Assembly: GCA_905233405.1 (NCBI GenBank)
Contig: CAJOEG010000090.1
Coordinates: 1 to 12,988 of the forward strand
Length of the DNA: 12,988 bases
Source: an uncultured Bacteroidales bacterium
GTDB taxonomy: Bacteria > Bacteroidota > Bacteroidia > Bacteroidales > ML635J-15
Reading direction: 5' to 3'
The number at the start of each line of letters is the position of its first letter. The first letter of the stretch is position 1. Shown here piece after piece: positions 7,695-12,988 of this stretch. The notes below the pieces were generated by a model. It worked only from the letters and a program-made list of their open reading frames with translations. It had not been told where the DNA came from and made no database searches. Both the position numbers and the translations under genes were made by a program.

Positions 7695-10600
7695 AACACT
7701 TCATCGACTCGGTACAAGAATACATCGCAAACACGTTCGACGACCTGCAACAAGTCGAGATTATAGTGCCAAACAATCGAACTGGCTCCGCCCTGCTATC
7801 ATCACTGAAAAAAAATGCGACAAAGGTCACCTGGGCACCTAAGATAACACCGATAAAGAAAATATTCGCCCGTAACGCCAAAATACAAGAAGCAGAAAAC
7901 GTTGTGATGATATACACGCTCTACAAGATTTTTGCGAATCACATCAACGCATCGGAAGGCGACTCAAGTTTCGACAACTTCTACAATTTCGGAGAGGTGC
8001 TGCTTAGCGACTTCGACGACATAGACAAATACCTCGTCAACCCACAGAAACTTTTCTGCAACATAGCCGACGCAAAGGAAATTGACATAAAGTTTATCGA
8101 CCTTGAAGACGACCTGATGAAAATACTACAGTCGTTCTGGCAAAACATTTCCAACACCTCGGTGCTCGACAAAAAAATGAAAAGCCTTGAACTTTGGCAG
8201 AAAATGCCGGCAATTTACGAGGATTTCACCAAGGCGCTCCGTGAAAAAGGCATCGGCTACCAAGGCTTGATTTACCGCGATTTCGTTGAAAACAGAATGC
8301 TTACGACCGATTTCGACTCCGAAAACTATGCCTTTGTAGGATTCAGCGCACTCAACGAATGCGAAAAAAGTCTGTTCCGTCACATCAGGGAAACAACAAG
8401 GAGGAAAAACGGGCAATGCCTTTTCTTCTGGGATGCCGACAAATACTACATTGACAACAAGGAACAGGAAGCAGGTCTTTTCCTCCGTGCCGACCTCAAG
8501 GAATTTCCGCTTCCAAAAGGCTTTGAACTTTCCGATACAATAACAAACCTATACAAAAAGGAAAATGGAGACGACGAAAAATGCAAGGTGCAGGTCACAG
8601 AAGTGCCGTCGGCCGTTGCCCAGACGAAAATAATCCCCAAACTGCTGGAGAATTACAACAACTTAAACAGCACAGCAATTATTCTTGGCGACGAAAAACT
8701 TCTCGTCCCACTGATATACTCCCTGCCGAAAACATTAAAAATCAACGGAGAAGAAAAATCCCTAAAGTGCAACATTACAATGGGTTATCCGCTGAGTTAC
8801 ACGGCTTCGGCAAGTTTCGTGCAGATAATAATGAAACTGGCAATGCACAGGTCGGAGAACAAGTCGCAAGGCACAACCTATTTCAACCGCAAGGACATCT
8901 TCTCGGCAATAATGCACAGTTTCTCACGGACTTACATTTGGCAAGGACTCATATCAAAAATAAACAACACCATTGCGAAATGCAAAATCGACTACATCGA
9001 CATTGAATCCATACGGGAAGAAATCAATTCCAACGAACTGCTCAAAGTCATCTTCGACACCGCAAAAATGGACGAATCGTTCCCAAAATATATAATATCG
9101 GTGTGCCAGTTCGTCTACGAGAACATTCTTTCCGACGAAAGCCACAGAACAGAATCGGACTTTATGCACAGGATTGTCACGCTCTACACATCGTTCCTCA
9201 ACGCACTTGGCAACGACATTGCCTTCGAAAGGGACAACATGTACTACAAGTTGATGACCAGCATCATAAAGAAGAGCAATATGGCTTTCGACAGCAACAC
9301 CGACGAACCTTTGCAAATACTCGGCTTTATGGAGACACGAAGCCTCGACTTCGACAACATAATAATGCTTTCTATGAACGAGGACACCTTCCCTAAATCG
9401 AGTTACAAGGACAGTATGATACCATACAATCTGCGCAAAGCGTTCTCGATGCCGTCAATTGAGTTCCAGAACAGCATTTTCGCCTACTATTTCTACAGAT
9501 TGCTGCAACGGAGCAGGCACATACAGATGCTTTATTGTACCGAGGGAAAAATTTCGCACGCCGAACAGTCGAGGTTCATAACACAGATTGAATACGAGCG
9601 CAGGGATTTCGACGATACCGTCAACCAAAAATTCCACACCACAAGGAGTTACGAAATCCGTCCGTCGCAGACCCCGACGATTGAAATCGAAAAGACCGAA
9701 CATATAAAGGAAATACAGGATCTGCTAGGATATAGCAAGGGAACTTCCACAACAGAGGACATACAAATCAAAAAGGGCGTATTCCCGAAACTTATAAACA
9801 CATACCTGAAATGCCCGCTCAGTTTCTACTTTGAATACATTGAAGGACTTAAGGAAGAAGAAAACCTCGACGACGACACCAGCGCACTCGACTTCGGAAA
9901 CCTCCTCCACGAATCATGTCACTTCCTATACCGGCCCTACATAGGAAAAAGTATCGAAAAGGAAGACTTTGCCACAATAAAATCCAACATCGAAAAGGCA
10001 ATCAACTTTGCCGTAAGCAAGGTTTTCAACGTTAAGGAAACCGACAAGGCACAGTTTGATGAGGCAAAGTCGAACATAATGATAAAGCCTCTACGCAAAT
10101 ACGTGAACAAGATTGTTGCCACCGACGAGGAATACGCTCCGTTCCAGATTGTCGATTTGGAAAATGAAAAAATACATGACGGAAACAAAGACAGAAACTA
10201 TACCATAAAATACACTATCAACGAGGAGACCAAAGAAACCGTACTGCTGAAAGGCATAATCGACCGTATCGACCTGAAAGAAAAAAAGTATAGAGTAATC
10301 GACTACAAAACATCCTCTATCAAAAACGACAAAAAGACTTACAATGAAAAATTCTGGCTTCCCGAAACGTTCAAAAACAAGGAAGCCGCACAGGTGCTCA
10401 TCTATTCCGAAATAATGTCGCAACTGAAATCGAACCAGGAATACACTATTCAACCATATATAATAAGTGTAACGAACCTAAACGACGGCGCACTGAAAGC
10501 ATATAAAAAAGGAAAAGAAAAGAAAGGCGGAAGCGCAACTCGGACAAAACAAGACATTGACGACTATAAAAAACAATCTATTCTTCTCAACGACAATGAT

Positions 10601-10744
10601 GTAACACTCAGTGATGATGTAAACGAAAACCTCAAAGGCATTCTGAACGAACTGCTTGACCCTGAAAAAAAATTCACACAAACAAAAAATATTGACAACT
10701 GCGAACACTGCCCTTACAACAAGATATGCAATAGGAACAATTAA
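7691..10744 (+). CDS. addB: AddB-like PD-(D/E)XK nuclease of double-strand break repair
   Basis: A 1,017-residue protein, large like AddB/RexB. The N-terminus (about 20-100) looks like the inactivated helicase domain: VEIIVPNNRTGSALLSSL stands where a Walker A motif would be, without GKT. The C-terminal nuclease domain has CPLSFYF (C708), FGNLLHE (H740), GIIDRID (D858) and IDYKTSS (D871, K873), the PD-(D/E)XK core. Cys708, Cys1004, Cys1007 and Cys1013 have the C...CxxCx5C layout that binds the 4Fe-4S cluster in Bacillus AddB. The partner AddA helicase-nuclease is not next door. AddAB resects broken ends for RecA loading. The start ATG 7691-7693 overlaps the aroC stop (ATGA), so expression probably depends on the aroC promoter. 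No frame breaks are seen across more than 3 kb. Confidence 0.85.
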   Translation: MKHFIDSVQEYIANTFDDLQQVEIIVPNNRTGSALLSSLKKNATKVTWAPKITPIKKIFARNAKIQEAENVVMIYTLYKIFANHINASEGDSSFDNFYNFGEVLLSDFDDIDKYLVNPQKLFCNIADAKEIDIKFIDLEDDLMKILQSFWQNISNTSVLDKKMKSLELWQKMPAIYEDFTKALREKGIGYQGLIYRDFVENRMLTTDFDSENYAFVGFSALNECEKSLFRHIRETTRRKNGQCLFFWDADKYYIDNKEQEAGLFLRADLKEFPLPKGFELSDTITNLYKKENGDDEKCKVQVTEVPSAVAQTKIIPKLLENYNNLNSTAIILGDEKLLVPLIYSLPKTLKINGEEKSLKCNITMGYPLSYTASASFVQIIMKLAMHRSENKSQGTTYFNRKDIFSAIMHSFSRTYIWQGLISKINNTIAKCKIDYIDIESIREEINSNELLKVIFDTAKMDESFPKYIISVCQFVYENILSDESHRTESDFMHRIVTLYTSFLNALGNDIAFERDNMYYKLMTSIIKKSNMAFDSNTDEPLQILGFMETRSLDFDNIIMLSMNEDTFPKSSYKDSMIPYNLRKAFSMPSIEFQNSIFAYYFYRLLQRSRHIQMLYCTEGKISHAEQSRFITQIEYERRDFDDTVNQKFHTTRSYEIRPSQTPTIEIEKTEHIKEIQDLLGYSKGTSTTEDIQIKKGVFPKLINTYLKCPLSFYFEYIEGLKEEENLDDDTSALDFGNLLHESCHFLYRPYIGKSIEKEDFATIKSNIEKAINFAVSKVFNVKETDKAQFDEAKSNIMIKPLRKYVNKIVATDEEYAPFQIVDLENEKIHDGNKDRNYTIKYTINEETKETVLLKGIIDRIDLKEKKYRVIDYKTSSIKNDKKTYNEKFWLPETFKNKEAAQVLIYSEIMSQLKSNQEYTIQPYIISVTNLNDGALKAYKKGKEKKGGSATRTKQDIDDYKKQSILLNDNDVTLSDDVNENLKGILNELLDPEKKFTQTKNIDNCEHCPYNKICNRNN

Positions 10745-10745
10745 T

Positions 10746-10857
10746 AATGGACAATGAACAATGGATAATGAACAATGGATAATGGACAATGAACAATGGA
10801 TAATGAATAATGGATAATGAATAATGGATAATGAATAATGGATAATGAATAATGGGG
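10746..10857. repeat. Heptanucleotide tandem array, 15 units plus a degenerate end
   Basis: Fifteen head-to-tail 7-nt units of form AATGRAY run from 10746 to 10850, followed by AATGGGG. Position 5 alternates G and A, producing a 14-nt higher-order period, broken once at units 5-6. The first part favours final C and the last seven units always end in T, so the array has two sub-families. It starts two bases after the addB stop. The 7-nt period is not a multiple of three, and the minus-strand open frames across it are repeat artefacts. Confidence 0.92.
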
Positions 10858-10860
10858 TTT

Positions 10861-10894
10861 ATTGTAAGAACGCAAAATTTTGCGTTCCAACAAT
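10861..10894. repeat. 34-nt inverted repeat with a perfect 20-nt palindrome core
   Basis: The core GAACGCAAAATTTTGCGTTC (10868-10887) is fully self-complementary. ATTGT (10861-10865) and ACAAT (10890-10894) extend the symmetry after two mismatched positions on each side. In RNA it would form a hairpin, possibly ending the aroC-addB transcript, but no T tract follows. A dispersed Bacteroidota repeat is the other reading. Confidence 0.8.
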
Positions 10895-10906
10895 AACCAC
10901 AGAAAC

Positions 10907-10996
10907 ATAGAAACGGCTTTAGCCATAGAAACTTAGAAACGTGAAACACAGAAACGGCGTTAGCCACAGAAACTTAGAAACGTGAAACATAGAAAC
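10907..10996. repeat. 41-nt direct repeat, two copies plus an 8-nt partial
   Basis: Copy 1 (10907-10947) and copy 2 (10948-10988) are identical at 38 of 41 positions; a third copy is started at 10989-10996 (ATAGAAAC). Each unit contains several AGAAAC boxes and a small hairpin-forming GGCNTTAGCC. The array ends 21 bases before the esterase start, so it probably lies in that gene's promoter or leader. I see no clear Bacteroidota promoter between it and the ATG. Confidence 0.88.
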
Positions 10997-11017
10997 TAAC
11001 TTAAAAATTATAATAGT

Positions 11018-12190
11018 ATGAAAAAAATCATTACAATCGTAGCATTAGCACTATGCACATTAGCATTGAGCGCACAGCATGTAGCGCGTACAATGGATTT
11101 CGAAGGTACTTCGAGGAAATATATGGAGTACATTCCGACAAGTTCACCCGATGGTAGTATGCCTGTAGTATTCCTGCTTCACGGACTTGGTGACAACTGC
11201 AACAACTTCTCGCAGCTCGGATTCGAGGCCTTGGCTCCTAACTGGATAATAATCACGCCAGAAGCTACAGAAGCCAATCTAAACATTATGGGATACCCTA
11301 TGAATGCAGGAACCGCCTGGGCAGCAGGTGTTGGCGGAGAAGACATTACCTACAATGGTTTTCCGATTGGCAACATAGAATTGAACGAAGGCGTAAACGA
11401 CGAGGGATTCATCTTGGCAATCCTCGACTCACTTGAAAACAACTTCAATGTTGACACCGACAGCGTTTTCGTCACAGGTTTCTCAATGGGAGGATTTATG
11501 AGCAACAAGATGGGTGTTAAGCACGCCGACAGAATCAAGGCAATAGCATCGGTAAGCGGAACTCTAGGTCATTTCCAGCCATTTGAACCGACAGGTAATA
11601 TCAACACAATGCACATACATGGCACATCAGACGAAACAATTTCATACGCCGATGCTAGTTTCAGCTATTCAATACTGACGATACAAGTCGGACTTGGAGC
11701 AGAAGCCCTCGTAGAAACTTGGCGCAACTACAACCAATGCAACACAGAACCAATCGTTTATAATTTCGAAGACACCAAAAATGACGGTCTTACTTTTGAG
11801 CAATACACCTACAAAAACGAAGAATCTGGTCACAAAACCGTGTTCATCAAGGTTAACAACGGTGTACACGACTGGTATGATGGTTCTAGCCACGACATCG
11901 ACTACAACACCGAAATATACAAGTTCTTCATCGGTCAGGAAAATGGTACTACTGATATTGAAAGCAACGTTGCCGAAAACATCAGCATCTACCCCAACCC
12001 TGCAGCAAACGTTGTGAACGTTACAAGCGACAGTAATTCCGAAATTGCTATTTTCAATGCTACAGGCAAGGAAGTTAAGCGCATTAGCACAAACGAAAGC
12101 ACAACTGCAGTTGACATTTCAGAGTTGCCTAACGGAATGTATTTCATTGTTGTTAACGGCAATGCAAAAAAGCTGACGATAGCAAGATAA
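11018..12190 (+). CDS. Secreted alpha/beta-hydrolase esterase (LpqC/PHB depolymerase-like) with T9SS C-terminal sorting domain
   Basis: A 390-residue protein with a signal peptide (MKKIITIVALALCTLALSAQ, cut near residue 20). The hydrolase domain (about 25-307) has an oxyanion-hole motif HGLGDN (55-60), nucleophile elbow GFSMGG with Ser156, acid Asp205 in HGTSDE and His284 in GVHDW. This is the layout of the poly(3-hydroxybutyrate) depolymerase/feruloyl and acetyl esterase group. The C-terminal 70 residues (ISIYPNPAANVVNV ... ISELPNGMYFIVV) form a type IX secretion sorting domain, so the protein should be exported and placed on the cell surface or released. The substrate cannot be fixed from sequence; plant-polymer ester bonds are a plausible inference in a gut or rumen bacterium. 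It is a single-gene unit between a repeat-filled spacer and a strong terminator. Confidence 0.88.
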   Translation: MKKIITIVALALCTLALSAQHVARTMDFEGTSRKYMEYIPTSSPDGSMPVVFLLHGLGDNCNNFSQLGFEALAPNWIIITPEATEANLNIMGYPMNAGTAWAAGVGGEDITYNGFPIGNIELNEGVNDEGFILAILDSLENNFNVDTDSVFVTGFSMGGFMSNKMGVKHADRIKAIASVSGTLGHFQPFEPTGNINTMHIHGTSDETISYADASFSYSILTIQVGLGAEALVETWRNYNQCNTEPIVYNFEDTKNDGLTFEQYTYKNEESGHKTVFIKVNNGVHDWYDGSSHDIDYNTEIYKFFIGQENGTTDIESNVAENISIYPNPAANVVNVTSDSNSEIAIFNATGKEVKRISTNESTTAVDISELPNGMYFIVVNGNAKKLTIAR

Positions 12191-12199
12191 AAACACAAC

Positions 12200-12246
12200 A
12201 AAAAAAGGACAAATCCACCGACATATCGATGGATTTGTCTTTTTTT
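12200..12246. terminator. Bidirectional terminator between the esterase and methyltransferase genes
   Basis: GACAAATCCA (12208-12217) pairs perfectly with TGGATTTGTC (12230-12239); after one mismatch the inner CGA/TCG pair leaves a CATA loop. A7 (12200-12206) lies on one side and T7 (12240-12246) on the other, so it can act on both strands. It sits between two convergent stop codons. Confidence 0.9.
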
Positions 12247-12269
12247 ATTTACATTCCTATAGATTAAAT

Positions 12270-12758
12270 CTAAAACGGCAAGAATCTTCCCGTCCTTTTG
12301 CAATACTCTTCATACTCTTCGCCAAAGTCTCTGCGAAGACGCTTTTCCTCGGTGCGTACCTGCACAAGCATAATGACGATAACGACGGCAAAGACCACCA
12401 GCGACTGCCATGTCCATAGCCACACGCATACACCAACATAATAAACAAAACTTCCTGTGAGCATAGGATTGCGACTAAGACGATAAGGACCAGTCGTCAT
12501 TAGGTGCTGCGTGCGCGGAGCGACTTCATGTCCGAAGGCATCCAATGGATTTCCGTCACCCTTGCGCTTCATATACACTATCGACCAAACACTTAGCGAT
12601 ATGCCGACAACAGCAAGCACCACAGCCACAACAATACGCCACTCACAGGCAATACAAAGTTCAGGCATAAGCGACGCAAACCACATTATGGCTGGAACTA
12701 AAAGCACAAACATCAGTCCACCAAGCACATAACCTAATATTTCTCTTATCGTTTTCAT
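12270..12758 (-). CDS. Isoprenylcysteine carboxyl methyltransferase (ICMT)/PEMT-like membrane protein
   Basis: A 162-residue, very hydrophobic protein with membrane segments near 12-32, 41-63 and 104-132. The C-terminal half has the family signature TTGPYRLSRNPMLTG (88-102), followed by EEKRLRRDFGEEYEEYCKRTGRFLPF (137-162), the S-adenosylmethionine-binding region of the ICMT/phospholipid methyltransferase group. Bacterial members are integral-membrane methyltransferases with mostly unknown substrates; true prenylated-protein processing is not expected in bacteria, so only the fold and SAM use are inferred. It is transcribed alone from a good promoter, divergently from gpmI and convergently to the esterase. 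Start ATG 12758-12756 directly follows the promoter region; there is no obvious Shine-Dalgarno site. Confidence 0.87.
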   Translation of the reverse strand: MKTIREILGYVLGGLMFVLLVPAIMWFASLMPELCIACEWRIVVAVVLAVVGISLSVWSIVYMKRKGDGNPLDAFGHEVAPRTQHLMTTGPYRLSRNPMLTGSFVYYVGVCVWLWTWQSLVVFAVVIVIMLVQVRTEEKRLRRDFGEEYEEYCKRTGRFLPF

Positions 12759-12796
12759 GTCCGTCCGATTCTAAAACTTAGAATACACAATTGTAG

Positions 12797-12827
12797 CAAA
12801 AGTAGTCAAATTTATGGTCGCAACAAA
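12797..12827 (-). promoter_or_regulatory. Promoter of the ICMT-like gene (Bacteroidota type)
   Basis: On the minus strand TTTG (12827-12824) and TACTTTTG (12804-12797) are separated by 19 bases, a full match to TTTG-N19-TAnnTTTG. The -7 box ends 38 bases before the start codon. The spacing is the same as in the aroC promoter of this window. Confidence 0.62.
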
Positions 12828-12878
12828 AAATATTCAATTGGTTTCGTGCAAAATGAGTGAGTTTCAAATAAAATTCCT

Positions 12879-12886
12879 ATCTTCGC
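12879..12886 (+). promoter_or_regulatory. -7 promoter element of gpmI
   Basis: TATCTTCG matches TAnnTTTG at 7 of 8 positions and is followed by CA, as often seen. It ends 24 bases before the gpmI ATG. No convincing TTTG is present 19-21 bases upstream (TTTC at 12862-12865 is too near). Confidence 0.4.
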
Positions 12887-12910
12887 AAGTTAATTTAAAC
12901 ATTCAAACAG

Positions 12911-12988
12911 ATGAACGAAAACAAGAAAGCCATCCTTATGATACTCGACGGATGGGGAATCGGAAAGCACGACAAGGCCGATGTAATT
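12911..12988 (+). CDS. gpmI: 2,3-bisphosphoglycerate-independent phosphoglycerate mutase, N-terminal 26 codons
   Basis: ATG 12911 opens a frame running to the window end. The visible residues include AILMILDGWGIG, the conserved start of the iPGM family of the alkaline phosphatase superfamily; the Asp of LDGWG is a metal ligand in this family. The enzyme interconverts 3- and 2-phosphoglycerate in glycolysis using manganese. Only the extreme N-terminus is visible, so the integrity of the rest cannot be judged. It is divergent from the ICMT-like gene with a 152-base spacer. Confidence 0.88.
   Translation, partial: MNENKKAILMILDGWGIGKHDKADVI

Noticed and set aside
10674..10967. Minus-strand open frames across the spacer behind addB
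   Set aside because: Their repeated IHYPLF-like peptides come from the heptamer array, and they also run through the palindrome and the 41-nt repeat.
10746..10996. Possible CRISPR array
   Set aside because: Units are 7 or 41 nt and directly tandem with no unique spacers between them; no cas genes are present.

Overview
The window (12,988 bases) reads as a chromosomal segment of a Bacteroidota bacterium, most likely order Bacteroidales. The supporting signs are a batD-batE pair, a 67K-type SppA protease, a secreted esterase ending in a type IX secretion (T9SS) sorting domain, and promoters of the Bacteroidota form TTTG-N19-TAnnTTTG. Start codons lack clear Shine-Dalgarno sites, as is usual in this phylum. 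No tRNA, rRNA, CRISPR array, insertion sequence or phage gene is visible.

Layout. (1) 1-1077, plus strand: the 3' part of a large acyl-CoA dehydratase activase-related protein, cut by the window edge. (2) 1097-4645, minus strand: a tightly packed operon read as batD, batE, a small LPP20-like putative lipoprotein, and a DUF456 membrane protein, with TAATG and ATGA junctions. The last gene carries an apparent one-base frame break. (3) 4819-6581, minus strand: sppA with its own terminator; its signal-anchor segment is also out of frame with the body. (4) 6729-10744, plus strand: aroC (a short, divergent chorismate synthase) translationally coupled to an AddB-like nuclease by an ATGA overlap. (5) 10745-11017: a repeat-packed spacer holding a heptanucleotide array, a 34-nt inverted repeat and a 41-nt tandem repeat. 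(6) 11018-12190, plus strand: a secreted alpha/beta-hydrolase esterase with a T9SS tail, ending at a bidirectional terminator. (7) 12270-12758, minus strand: an isoprenylcysteine methyltransferase-like membrane enzyme. (8) 12911-12988, plus strand: the first 26 codons of gpmI.

Functionally the window mixes envelope genes (Bat, SppA, DUF456, methyltransferase, esterase) with housekeeping ones (aroC, addB, gpmI). I did not find a clear new multigene system. The points most worth checking are the two 5'-proximal frame breaks, the Firmicutes-like short AroC, the stacked repeat modules at 10745-11017, a second 7-nt repeat upstream of sppA/aroC, and batDE standing apart from batABC.
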